From: Bradysia coprophila
Lineage: Eukaryota; Arthropoda; Insecta; Diptera; Sciaridae
Reading direction: 5' to 3'
NCBI RefSeq assembly: GCF_014529535.1
Contig: NW_023503493.1
Location: 21,856,001-21,920,000, forward strand
DNA: 64,000 nt
The notes beneath the pieces were generated by a model. The model searched no databases. It worked only from the letters and a program-made list of their open reading frames with translations, and had not been told where the DNA came from. Position 1 is the stretch's first letter. Every line of letters begins with the position of its first letter. The position numbers and the translations under genes were made by a program. This document shows positions 34,672-45,653 of this stretch, piece after piece.

Positions 34672-36044
34672 CTTATGATGTAATGAAAAAGTTCCCACAC
34701 GTAACAACCGCTTTCCGCGGGTGGGAAATGTACGTGTAACAACAATATTCCGGGTAGATAGGCAATAATAAATATTATGCACCTAGTTGGTGATTGTGAT
34801 CCTAAGTCGAAGGCGCGGATCATAATCCAACTCGTCAAAATAAACATTTGCACATAGGTGTGCATATCATTTTTTATGTGTCGATGCAAAGATAAACCCA
34901 AACTCCCTCTCCGAGCTGATGCATAATGTTGGTCTTACCACACAATAAATTTGGCACTATGGCGAACGCAGCGTCACTGGATTGTTTTTGCATTCACTTC
35001 ATATGCATATAATATAATATACTTTCTGTGCTGTGGTTATTAAATTCTTTGATTTACATTTTTAATCTAACAAGAGTAAATTAGAGTGGTGGTGGTTTTT
35101 GCAGAATGTAAAAAAAACCTTGGTGTATTAGTCATGTACTTTTCCGTGTTGTTTTTACCATTTCTCATCGTCACAAAATCCGCCATAAATAAATTTGACG
35201 AAAAATTAATTTAAATCTCTATAATTCGTATCAAATTGACTTAAAACTGAATGTTTTCTTCTCGAACGTGTTTACATTGAATGATGTAATTTACCGTCCT
35301 ATAGGACATGATTAATGCTAATGTTTTAAATCCTTTTTTTTTTGAAATGCGAATTCTCTCTTTCTCTGATTATAATAACATTTAAATTTCTACCTCGTTT
35401 ACCTTTCTATTCAATTAAATTTATGCATCTAGTCGCTCCGAACCAACAATGTTTCCCAGTCAAAGAGAATTCGAAAGTACAATCAAAGAAATCAAATTTT
35501 CTAATTTCCCAAATTCGTATTTTATGTATTTTCAAAGGCATTATAGCAACTCCATAAACATAAACATGTAACAAAGTCGTACTGAAGGGAATGATATTCT
35601 TTTGACCTTTGTCATTTCGTACTTAATCTACTTATAATTGAATGGATTAAGTGAAAGCTGGTAATTAATTGAGGGGTTTTCAACTGTGAAGTCTGCTAAA
35701 AAACTAGAAATGGCAAACAAAACAAAACCGGGAACAGAATGAAATTAAAAAGGAAGAAGAAAAAAGTCATTGCCATGACTTTAAGATTGATGAACAGCCA
35801 AGATTTTTGGGATAGCTTTAGGAAGATACTAATTGATGAGATTTGCTTTTGCTTGAGACAAGCTCCATGTATAATTTTTATTCTCATGCTTCGTGCTGTT
35901 CGGAGGTGTTTTAAATTGAATTTCTGCTTCCATAAAACAGATAATGTTGCTGTGCTTGGTGTAGAGAAAATAATCAAGAGTTGAGTAAAACGAGGAAATT
36001 TTTCGGTGATTCTGAAAACACATTCCAATAAAAAAAACGACATC
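34672..36044. other. Intergenic, no gene recognised
   Basis: AT-rich 3' flank of the glycosyltransferase gene. The 137-codon minus-strand frame ending at 35696 overlaps the 3' end of that gene and reads as low-complexity Phe/Leu, so it is not called. Confidence 0.4.
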
Positions 36045-37427
36045 TCAACCATGTGTGTAAGCAGTTGTGGACATTTTAATGAGATCTTTGACCGCAATAT
36101 CAATAACATTCACAATTTGCTCCGGTGGAATAACTTTTCCATGAAAGTCAATGGAATGGTACTGCAAACCCATCCACATAGCAATGTTATGATAATGTCT
36201 GTTCATCGAATTACGATCGTCCATGAATATTTCGATAAGATGAGAGCCTGGAGTCATGAACATGCTGTATACTAAACCAGCACCGTGGACACCAACTAAT
36301 ATGTTTCCTTGGACAGCAATAACCGTTTGTTCTTTAAATGTTTTGTAGGTCTCTGGACGAAACACTACCACATTTAGTGATGGGAATCTGGTTTTAATGG
36401 TTTCAAGGATAACATCTTCGTTTACAAGAACCCTTGTAATACTTCTCGAAGACAGGTACTGTCGCCTGGAGATGAAAAGAAGTGTCAACCGTTTAACAGG
36501 AACTGTACCATCAATTTGTAGTTTTTCGATTGCCCAGCTTCTGAAGCCTTTCAAAATCGGAGATGAGCAATAAGTATCCGTTTTATAGCCTCCAAATTCA
36601 GTAAAGTGGGACCTCATTCCGTACATATTCGTGATGCTTCGTGCAAAGCAAGTGTTTCGAGGAAAGGGATCATTACGAATGATTCTTACCCCTTTCGGAA
36701 ACAATTCAGACCAGAACGTGAAAAGCGGATTATTCACAATTCCATCCATACCGTCGTAAATTGCAATTTCCACTTGATTCGGATCTTCGTCGAACAGGAT
36801 AAGACTCACAAATGTATTTGTAACATCTTCCAAGAAATGATAGGCATTCATTGCATCCCATCTCCAAATCCAGAAGACAGTATGTAAGACTTTGTGTGAG
36901 CATTGAAAGTCTAGCATCCTAAATGTATGGAACTGATCCACGCGGAATAAACTGTCGTATTGCATTTTACGTTCATCGACTCCGTTATAGTTAGTTACTA
37001 TGGACTCACAGTCAGCAGAAACAATATCGTTGTTCATTACCACTGCAGAAAGTGACGATAGATCCGAAGTGTTTGCAACATAATAGGGTTCATACAGTCG
37101 AATTTCGGTATTGATTAGCAGACATACCCGCCGAGTAACAGCTTCGTCATATCGTAAATAGCAGGTGATTTTACTTGTTGACTCATTTGCACAAATCTCA
37201 AACTTTGTGGACTTCCAAACGTCAAACATTTTCATTCCGTACTTTTGACAACAATTTTCGACCCCATCTTGCACTTCAGTGTCATACCTCAATATGTAGT
37301 TGGTTAGGTTTAAAGGAACTATCTCACAATGATTTTTAGGATCACGAAGCACAAAAAATATAATTGAAAAATAAAGTATTAAAGTAATAGTCGTACAAAT
37401 AAAATATCGACTCCTCAGGCGAAACAT
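36045..37427 (-). CDS. GT61-family glycosyltransferase, type II membrane protein, single exon
   Basis: 460 residues from the ATG at 37425-37427 to TGA; the frame stays open 20 codons further upstream but only from a TTG. Short cytosolic start (MFRLRSR), membrane anchor at about residues 8-27, then a lumenal domain, as for Golgi or ER sugar transferases. The C-terminal third holds the GT61 (DUF563) signature: VGVHGAGL at about 378-385, then FMTPGSHLIEIF. Family members include EOGT (O-GlcNAc on EGF repeats), POMGNT2 and plant xylosyl- and arabinosyltransferases; the sugar and acceptor of this one cannot be told. SSRSITRVLVNEDVI and HYHNIAMWMG lie in the usual flanks. Several Cys and N-glycosylation sites (NLT, NES, NTS) fit a lumenal protein. 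No intron interrupts it, unlike the other genes here, and nothing conserved lies beside it; a retrocopy or acquired gene is possible. Confidence 0.85.
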   Translation of the reverse strand: MFRLRSRYFICTTITLILYFSIIFFVLRDPKNHCEIVPLNLTNYILRYDTEVQDGVENCCQKYGMKMFDVWKSTKFEICANESTSKITCYLRYDEAVTRRVCLLINTEIRLYEPYYVANTSDLSSLSAVVMNNDIVSADCESIVTNYNGVDERKMQYDSLFRVDQFHTFRMLDFQCSHKVLHTVFWIWRWDAMNAYHFLEDVTNTFVSLILFDEDPNQVEIAIYDGMDGIVNNPLFTFWSELFPKGVRIIRNDPFPRNTCFARSITNMYGMRSHFTEFGGYKTDTYCSSPILKGFRSWAIEKLQIDGTVPVKRLTLLFISRRQYLSSRSITRVLVNEDVILETIKTRFPSLNVVVFRPETYKTFKEQTVIAVQGNILVGVHGAGLVYSMFMTPGSHLIEIFMDDRNSMNRHYHNIAMWMGLQYHSIDFHGKVIPPEQIVNVIDIAVKDLIKMSTTAYTHG

Positions 37428-38230
37428 GAGAAAGTTGTTTCGGAGAGATTGAATGGATAAATCACCAGATAGAATGCCACTACTCAACTGGCGATTTTAC
37501 ATAATGTAGTACAATATATTAGGTATCGAACTATTAATATTGTTAAGTCGTGCATTTTCATATTTCAATAAAAAAAGCGATAGTCTACATAGAGTTCTGC
37601 CGGCACAATAAGCGTGAACAAGAAATATTCGTGATAAGAATTTAACGTTTGCACACTGACCTCGTTTCATATTCTCTAGTCAAGTATAGTAACTTAGTAT
37701 TGTACGTATAAAATAAGGTATGTTTATGTTACTCATACAGTGCTTCATTGAACAAATTCATCGACCGGTACAAAAGTTCGTCACCAGCTCGATGTCTGAT
37801 TCACTACTCATTTTGACTACAATAACGTCCAACCAACGTGACGCAATTTGCTCCAGCTGTTTTTCACCTGGTCCAATCATACAACCTCACTACAAAATAT
37901 TTGAAATAATCCTGGTATTATACTGCATGCATATGGTAAAATATTCTTGAATGTAGGAAAATATGCTCGTATGTGGTAACTTATGATATCTGCAGCCAAA
38001 AATTATACTATTTGCAGCCACATTACAATTTTCAATCATTTTAAAAAAAAATAGGTCAGCTAAGACTTCGGATGCCTTCGTGAAAAATTGCGTAGTATCC
38101 TCGAGAAAGAGCAGGTATTTTCTTTGGTGACTTTCGAAACGAAAGTTCTAACTTTTTCTCCTTTTTCTATTTCATGCTTTAATGCCACTAGCCATCTGAA
38201 AGAATTTTGAATTTGGCGAATGCCGATTAT
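37428..38230. other. Upstream flank of the glycosyltransferase gene
   Basis: AT-rich, should contain the promoter of the minus-strand gene. No TATA box at a convincing distance and no coding exon seen; the 76-codon frame at 37720-37950 is not recognised. Confidence 0.4.
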
Positions 38231-38660
38231 TTAAGAGCGCTTACCCATTGGCAAATCTTTCTCTGAAAAAGTAAAATCATTAAAGCATGCAAAAGTGTGT
38301 TACTTTTAAAGGGAAAATTGGTTTGTGGCTGATAACTTGACCATTACACATTTTGCAAGGGTTTCTCCAAGTGGGTAAAGTTATTACTCACAAACCAATT
38401 TTTCCTTTTTCAGAAAAAGATTTTGGTTCAGAGAAATCATCAAAATCCGAAAATGTTTGCGCACAAATTCACGCCGTAAGTGTGCCTAAAATTTGAATTT
38501 TAAGTGAACGATTCGATGAAAAAGTGAACCGAAAAATACATTTCAACGCTTCATTGTATGAAAATGACGCTACGTTAGAAAGACCTCCGCACTTTCCATT
38601 TTGAATTTCGACCACACTTACGGCGTGAATGTAGGCTAGAAATTTGCGGTTAGCTCTTAA
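38231..38660. mobile_element. Fold-back element, copy 2, carrying a nested MITE
   Basis: Same family as 34280-34671: TTAAGAGCGCTTACCCATTG at the left end, GGTTAGCTCTTAA at the right, with shared inner words (AAAGTAAAA.CATTAAAGCATGCAAAA, TTTCTCCAAGTGGGT, TTTTGGTTCAGAGAAATCATCAA). This copy has lost part of its left arm and is interrupted by the element at 38468-38629. Confidence 0.75.
38468..38629. mobile_element. Nested MITE with TTCACGCCGTAAGTGTG ends
   Basis: Perfect 17-bp terminal inverted repeats at 38468-38484 and 38613-38629. It lies inside the fold-back copy at the site that is still empty in its relative (GCGCACAAATGTAGG at about 34630), so both junctions can be read directly; the host duplication is 2-3 bases (AT or AAT). 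162 bp, no coding. Confidence 0.85.
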
Positions 38661-39198
38661 CAGTGGACAAAATGGAGGTAGACCCAAGATTTTTGTCTAG
38701 TAATATACCTCTTAACAGAATTTTCCTAAAGGAATTTGTAAAAATTGATGAAATTTCCAAACGTTTACCGAAAATCATCGAAATAATAAGAAAAGAGTTT
38801 AATGCGAGCTCCTTTTAAATTTTATCAAACATAGTTTGCAATCCCTCTCATGTGGATGATAATCTTTTGTCTTGTGACATTGCAACCTCTCATCTCCTTT
38901 GGTTTAAAAATGTAAATCTTTTTTTTGTCTCTACGAGTATCTGAAGCGAAATAATCGCACAGACAGTGAATGACCTACAAATCTTCACCTAATGAAAATC
39001 AGAAAAGGAAATTCGTGAATATGTGAGTAACTGAAGCTGATAGAAATCTATTTTTAAAGGGAGACAGTTTCACATTGCTTAGCAATTTCACCGATTTGAT
39101 TTTGTATGTAATTGATTCATATTATCACTTACCGAAACTCAACCGTTTTTATTTTCAGCTGCAACGATCGGTACTACATAAGACTTTGGCGAAAGCAC
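38661..39198. other. Intergenic, no gene recognised
   Basis: AT-rich, no repeat border or coding exon seen. Confidence 0.4.
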
Positions 39199-39399
39199 AG
39201 TTCTGAAAGAACAGGTTAAGACAACCACGAAGGCGGGTGACGCCAAATTTTATAAACAGATAGTGTGAGAAATCAACTTGAAGAAAATATTTTTCTCGAA
39301 AATTCAGAATTTTGTTTTTGTTAAGTTCCATTTTACATATAAACTTCGCAGCCGTTCGTGATCAACTCAGAGTTGTCTTAACCTGTTCTTTCAGAACCT
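39199..39399. mobile_element. MITE with AGGTTCT... inverted ends, copy 2
   Basis: Left end GTTCTGAAAGAACAGGTTAA (first G lost), right end TTAACCTGTTCTTTCAGAAC. Shares the inner CACGAAGGC.G block with copy 1 at 28708-28882. About 201 bp, no coding. Confidence 0.75.
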
Positions 39400-40304
39400 T
39401 GGGCGAAAGTGGCTATTATCGTAGCATTTCACGCACAATATAGTCATTAGTATACGCCATATTTAAGCACTTATTTTGTTCAAAGTATCTGTTTTATACA
39501 ATATATATTACACTTGTCACGAAGAGGCTTGCCGAGACTGATAGTGACAAGTGTGTACTCTATTTTATCACATAAGCGAAAACGAGACAACAACATCATG
39601 TCCGGAGCGATAGCGGAGGACTTGACGCAGTCTAATTTCCAAAAAAAGAACGAAGAAATTTTTTTGAGACGCGGCAACTATATATAGGCGAGAATTTAAG
39701 ATTCTTTCCTTTGGCCTGTATCACCACAAATCCTATTCTATCTTATTCGCGCTTCAAATACGAGCAAAACGAGCTATCACTCGACTATGTAACTTTAAAA
39801 TTGCCGGAGATACATCGTTTTGAAGTTGGTCATTTTGATAGAAAATGCACCAAATTAACGTTTTCCAAACAATCAAAATCTTTCAACTTACTCTGTATGT
39901 TTCTATCTATCTGTCTATCTATCTGTCTATCTATCGACGGTCGATCTCGGAAACTAGTCAGCCAATCTCCATGAAATTTTGCAGGAACCTCAGGGTGGGC
40001 ATAAAAATGAAAATGTGATACGCCATTACCCCAGGAAAAACCAGAATTTTGTTTTATTGACCTCGAAGTGGTTTCTGAGTGTGGTTTTCGAGGGTCGGGA
40101 ACGCGTTTTCGGGTGTAGCTTAGCTGTATTGAAGCCTACAGAGGCGTGCGACCCATCAAATGAAAGGTATTCGTAACACGATTCGAACAAAAAAATAATT
40201 AAAAAAATCGGGGCAGATTCGTTTGAGCTAGAGTGATTAGAGTGACCAAATTTTGAGCTACTCGAGCGTAGGATGAAAGGACTAATATTTTTTTTGGTTA
40301 TGAG

Positions 40305-40567
40305 AGATAGAGAATTACTTTCTTCGGCAAAGTCTCAGAGTTTTACGAGCAGAACAGAGGGGCATATGTGAAAAATGTCGAAAGTTGGAAATGGGTGGGT
40401 CAATTGGGGTTTTGGAGATATTTCTTGAATGGTGGCAGATAGAGAGTTACTTTCTTCGGCAAAGTCTCAGAGTTTTACGAGTAGAAAAGAAGGGCATTTG
40501 TGAAAAATGTCGAAAGTTGGAAATGGGTGGGTCAATTGGGGTTTTAGAGATATTTCTTGAATGGTGG
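40305..40567. repeat. Tandem duplication of about 132 bases
   Basis: AGATAGAGAATTACTTTCTT through TATTTCTTGAATGGTGG occurs twice in a row (about 40305-40436 and 40437-40567) with only a few differences, for example GAGCAGAACAGAGG against GAGTAGAAAAGAAG. Confidence 0.85.
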
Positions 40568-40571
40568 GAGA

Positions 40572-40992
40572 TTTTCGTCAAATTTCGAATTTCGTCAAAT
40601 TTTCGATTTTCGTCAAATTTTTGATTTTTGTCAAATTTTTGATTTTTGTCAAATTTCGTCAAATTTTCGACTTTAGTCAAATTTTCGAATTTCGTCAAAT
40701 TTTCGAATTTCGTCAAATTATCGAATTTCGTCAAATTTCGTCAAATTTTCGAATTTCGTCAAATTTCATCAAATTTTCGAATTTCGTCAAATTTCGTCAA
40801 ATTTTTGTAATTTGTCAAATTTCGTATAATTTCGTCAAATTTTCAAATTTCGTCAAATTTACGAATTTCGTCAAATTTTCGAATTTCGTCAAATTTTCGA
40901 ATTTCGTCAAATTTCGTCAAATTTCGTCAAATTTTCGAATTTCGTCAAATTTTCGAATTTCGTCAAATTTTCGATTTTCGTAAAATTTTTGA
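40572..40992. repeat. Minisatellite built on TCAAATTTTCGAATTTCG
   Basis: More than 20 imperfect units of 18 bases, some shortened to the 9-10-base half unit TCAAATTTCG. Because 18 is a multiple of three, long open frames arise on both strands (FVKFSNFVKFRQIS-like peptides); these are repeat artefacts and not proteins. Confidence 0.92.
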
Positions 40993-41050
40993 ATTGAAAC
41001 TGTAAACTGTTATAAAAAGCAGTGTTGACTACACTTCTAAAACGACTGAT

Positions 41051-41573
41051 ATCCCAACAAAAATCTCTTCGAGAAAAGTGTGACGCAGTCTTTGAAATAC
41101 AATTTCTAAAATGAATGATATCGCTAGAGTTGACGCTTTCAGCTTCGTTACGCAAAAATTAAATTTTACACCCAATTTTAGTTCAAACAAGCTGGCTTAG
41201 TTTTTCTCATCATCTGCCAAATAATTTTTACAAAAAAAAAATTTGACTGGAAACAACCAAAATTTTACCAAAAAAATCTGCGTCGCATGCGGCAGATAAA
41301 TTTTCTTGCTGATCTGTTCCTGAACATTTGCCACTTTGCGACGCAGATTTTTTTGGTAAAATTTTGGTTGTTTCCAGTCAAATTTTTTTTTGGTAAAAAT
41401 TATTTGGCAGATGATGAGAAAAACTAAGCCAGCTTGTTTGAACTAAAATTGGGTGTAAAATTTAATTTTTGCGTAACGAAGCTGAAAGCGTCAACTCTAG
41501 CGATATCATTCATTTTAGAAATTGTATTTCAAAGACTGCGTCACACTTTTCTCGAAGAGATTTTTGTTGGGAT
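41051..41573. repeat. 523-bp near-perfect hairpin
   Basis: Two 237-base arms, 41051-41287 and 41337-41573, separated by a 49-base loop. They start ATCCCAACAAAAATCTCTTC and end with its complement, and on reading both arms I find only about one mismatch, in an A-run. No target duplication is visible because it forms the right end of a larger insertion. Such a structure would fold into long double-stranded RNA if transcribed, the substrate type for Dicer-2. Confidence 0.9.
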
Positions 41574-41655
41574 AAAACTGAAGTGTAATTTTTGAATTAT
41601 TCTTCTAGTTAAGTAATTTTGACAGCCGAACATCGCGCGTATGTGATAAAGCAGT

Positions 41656-43223
41656 TTTCATTCTTTTTTTTACCGCGATTAAACCTAGTTTATTGCATTG
41701 TATTGCGATCTATATATCGACATTAAACACTCTGTTTTTCAGAGTATTATACCAAACATTATTTCTCTAAATTATTCCATTGATATGACGTCATTATTAT
41801 TTATCTAGGTAAATATATCCTACATTAATATATCGATAAGTTGATCGTTTCCGCAATACAATAAAACATTATAAGGTACTAGTGAATATACCACGCACTA
41901 ATACTCTTCTGTATACTCGTTACACTCGTGTTTGTGCAATATACAGAAGAGTATTAATTCTCGGTATATTCACCGGTACCTTAATGTACTATTAGTTCGT
42001 TTCAAGCCTAAGTGGTTATATTTAAAATTTATTTACTTTACACTTACATCACATTCGCTCTCACATTTTACAATCCCACCTATGTCAAAGGTAAATTCTG
42101 AGCACAGCTTTTAGAATTCGCAAAAATGAAATATATTAAGTTGAGAGATGATTGTTGTAACGTATAAAGCTCAGTGTCTTAAATGGAATATATAAATAAA
42201 TATGTGTGCTCACGACTGACATATACATGTATGTTGTTGCATTACTTGAATAATATTTAATCTCTTGTGACATCGTCTTCTGCAAATCCGAAAATCTTGA
42301 ATCAAATTGAACCTAGTTGACAGAGATTTGGTGATGTGAAAACATTTTTCGTTTATTTTATGGTTGACTTAATTTTTGTATTTTTTGATATTATTGATGT
42401 CGCTTTCACACCAGAGATTCGACATTTCACATTTTGATAAGACTTTGTCAGATCGTATCGAAGAGAGTCGTTTTTGTGCTCAGCAAATGAAAGCGTTCGC
42501 TGGAGATTATTATAGGCAAGGCATATCCGTTCAAGAGCTTTTTGGAACGGTATATTTTTCATATATAAAAAGTTGCTATTTTTAGGATGTCATTTGTAAC
42601 AAAATAGAAATTGTTTTATCCATACTAAAAGGGATATATATGGAAAGGGCGTCTTTTTTGTTGATGGCAATTTAATTTACCCAAAAACAATTTTGTGTTA
42701 TTTGTTGTCCTTTCCTTCATCAATTTCACTCAATCCCCAATTAATTAACGACATTTTCAGAAGCCATCCAATTAAATGGAGATTACGGACATTCATTGTA
42801 TGTGCACAGAGTACATATGTTTGCGTTGTACCATTTGGAATTCAAAGTAATGCCTGGTTATATTCCGATGATCGAATTTAATTCTATGGTCATTATACAG
42901 GAGAAATATAACACACCCACCCTGATAATGATGCATTCATTTCTGACATGTGTGTACGTAGAGTGTAACATTCGCGAGCAACATATCAACGATTCTTGTA
43001 ATTTGGTAGTATCATGTTTCTTACGTTATTTTGTTAGATATTTATAGCATAAACCGATTTTCAGAGTGCAATAGTGCATTAAATGCTCTCCTTCTTGCGA
43101 TGAATATCAATTCAATGATATCCTTCTTCTTTGATGACGCGGTTTCCTTTTGATTGTTCAATATTAGCATGGAAGAAACTTGTATTATCTTGCTATACTT
43201 TCCAAAGTATTTCGTAAAATAAT
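41656..43223. other. Intergenic; one hairpin, weak exon-like stretches
   Basis: Hairpin at 41872-41982: AAGGTACTAGTGAATATACC faces GGTATATTCACCGGTACCTT, with ATACTCTTCTGTATA facing TATACAGAAGAGTAT inside. At about 42412-42549 and 42762-42848 there are acceptor-led open stretches (RFDISHFDKTLSDRIEES..., AIQLNGDYGHSLYVHRVHMF) that read like protein. Their phases do not join, so no gene is called. Confidence 0.4.
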
Positions 43224-43860
43224 AGTTATATAGTCGGGTGCGAGTTGTCCAAAAAAATCGTTTCGCTCATATTGAATGTGAAAAGCGATTTTATGGTTGA
43301 TTATCGTAGATGGATCGACCAGTAACTCGAATCGCGATGTTGGCAAGCTGGGATCGGCTTGGTTTGGTCTAGGGAGCCGACGTTGCCCAACACTTCTTTT
43401 CGCTCTATAAAATTTTGATTTTTGAAAATTTATTTAAAAATATAAAATGAAATATTTTTGGCATGGTTCCATGGGCGAAAATATTCCGAATGGTGTCTAT
43501 TTTATGTTAAAAATAAAAAAACATTAATTACTTTAAAAAAAGCATTTCTCGGATTTTCCAGATTTGCACACTTTTTTGAATTGATGGACGCCATCTTGAA
43601 TTACAGCGCCACCTGCATACTTTTTCATTCACTTATATTTATATCGTATGCAGAAAGGTTCAAGAAACACAGGATTTTTTCACACTCAATTCGGATCAAA
43701 ATTCAATTTTATAGAGCCGAAAGAAGTTTCAGCTAACGGCGGCTTCTTGGCCCAGACCCAGATTCGAGCTCGTGGCCGACCCACCTACGACAATCAACCA
43801 TAAAATCGCTTTTCATATTCAATATGAGCGAAAGGACAGCTCGCACTCGACTATATAACT
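43224..43860. mobile_element. Inverted-repeat element with AGTTATATAGTCG ends
   Basis: 637 bp. Left end AGTTATATAGTCGGGTGCGA, right end its near complement (TCGCACTCGACTATATAACT). The arms continue through CGATTTTATGGTTGATT.TCGTAG for about 85 bases and then drift apart around GCCGACGTTGCCC / TTGGCCC. No coding and no clear target duplication. Confidence 0.75.
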
Positions 43861-45653
43861 TGTTCATGTGACGTATACTCTGATCTGATTATTCGCACAA
43901 GGAAGAGGTGACTTCTTTTCTCGAGGGATTTTTTTTCTTCAATAGACAGCTGCTGATTCGTGGAATAAAATAATCTATTAATTAATTAATTAATTGCTTC
44001 TGTTAAAATGTGACTTTCCAATTGTTTATGTCGAACAAGATGTTTAGATATTAATTTGACTCGAGTCCGTAATCTACCATTCCAGAACATCTGATTGTGT
44101 CCGAATGGTTTTCTTCTTCTTTTGATATGGAGTGTCTAAATCTAACGAAAAAAAACTGAGCTCGTAATTCTATATGGTACAATTACGTTTCCACAGAATT
44201 ACATTACCCAAAAAAAAATTGTTTCAGCATTTTCGGTAATAAGAACCAAAACTCCGAAAATTTAATTTCAAACCAAATTTTATTTCCTCTTCGCATTCCT
44301 ACCGAAATAGAATTGCATTTATGCCCATGTTTAAGCTACAGTGCACACACAATAGTTCAACTTAAAAGATTTTAAGTTTATAAAATAATAAAATCTACCC
44401 TCTCCGTGGCAATCCCATTCAAGGATCCCATTCCGTTCAGCTAAAAACGTTATATATATACACAATATATACTGTACATGTACATCGTAAAATGTAATGT
44501 AATGTTAGCTCTCGGGAGAAGCGGAAAACGCGCTTTAAAAATTTTTATTATTATTGTGTGCGGACGGCGTTCAGATTCCAAGGATATTGAAGGAAAAGGA
44601 TATTTCATATTATTGCGCTTGCAATCGTAAACCTTCAGCATATAACAAATCATTTTGTCGGTACTTTATCATCCTAGTTCTGTACGTAATACTTCTGTTT
44701 TTGACAAACGAAATTATACGAAATAATTGATGTTCGATATTGCTACAATTGTTTCATGGAAAATAACACGAATCCGAATTCTAGAATTTTGTTACGACCT
44801 ACATGTAATATGCATTTGATTAACAAATAATTTTCAGGGCAACAGAATCAGTAAATTGTATCGTATTGTGTAATAGTTACAACGTTGAACATACGACTAC
44901 CATATAATACACAATGTATGTAATAACATCGTGTGTAAATTGTAAAATGGGTGCGATTGACGGTGAATGATGCTGCAGCAATGGTGTTATACTATACATG
45001 ACAATCGGCGGCAATAAGTGATTAAGCAAGGAAGTTTCGTGCTTGAACCACTGACTGTTGAGTTGACTATATAAACGAAAATTTTTGCTACTGAAATTTT
45101 GAACTACACAGTTCAAAAGACTTTTGGGCCTAAATTAATTAATAAAATAATCAAACTTCGCTCGAGCAAGCCGTATTTTTGTTATCACAAGTTCATCGAT
45201 CTTACATGAATTCACATTCCAGTGGTTTATTAAATCTAAGCACAAAAAATGCTCAAGTCTCTTCTGATGTTCGTTATGTAAGTTGTTGGCATAAACTTTT
45301 AGTTCATTAATAATGTCGCCAAATAATAATGAATGCCTTGATTCGATTGTTCATACTGATGTATAAAACATAAGTTAGTGGACTGCTCACTTAAAAATTA
45401 TAATTTTTGTGATTTTCAAATATAAATTTTAAAGGAGTCATCATTAATTCAGTTTTAAAGTCATCATATGAAGAAGAAGAAGATCATACGTCATATATTT
45501 TGTCTTCTCTAATAAATTCGAATTTATTTTAATTATTTTACTATTTTACATGCTCAAATTATGTTGGAAATGTCAATGAGACTCGGTTATTAATCAAATT
45601 GATGGAGTGCGCGAATTGAAGTTCCAAATTATGTTGTAATTTACATTGAACAG
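43861..45653. other. Intergenic, no gene recognised
   Basis: AT-rich; (ATTA)n run at 43976-43995. No coding exon or repeat border seen. Confidence 0.4.

Larger units (their letters stand above)
39487..41655. mobile_element. Copy of the 4506-4790 repeat split by a 2-kb composite insertion
   Basis: The left part (39487-39596) matches 4600-4705 and the right part (about 41576-41648) matches about 4706-4778 of the intact copy. The piece between, roughly 39597-41575, is thus an insertion relative to it. From left to right the insertion holds a TCTA/TCTG microsatellite (39902-39938), a generic dispersed-repeat segment (GATCTCGGAAACTAGTCAGC), a 130-base tandem duplication (40305-40567), an 18-bp-type minisatellite and, at its right end, a 523-bp near-perfect hairpin. 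No transposase coding was found. Confidence 0.7.

Noticed and set aside
35696..36109. 137-codon minus-strand frame
   Set aside because: Overlaps the 3' end of the glycosyltransferase gene in another phase; Phe/Leu-rich low complexity.
36006..36887. Plus-strand frames of 89 and 93 codons
   Set aside because: Antisense shadows of the glycosyltransferase coding sequence.
40447..41155. Open frames on both strands with FVKF/NLTKFE repeats
   Set aside because: Direct product of the 18-bp minisatellite, whose length is a multiple of three.
42412..42848. Two acceptor-led protein-like stretches
   Set aside because: Splice phases do not join and no family is recognised, so no gene can be built.
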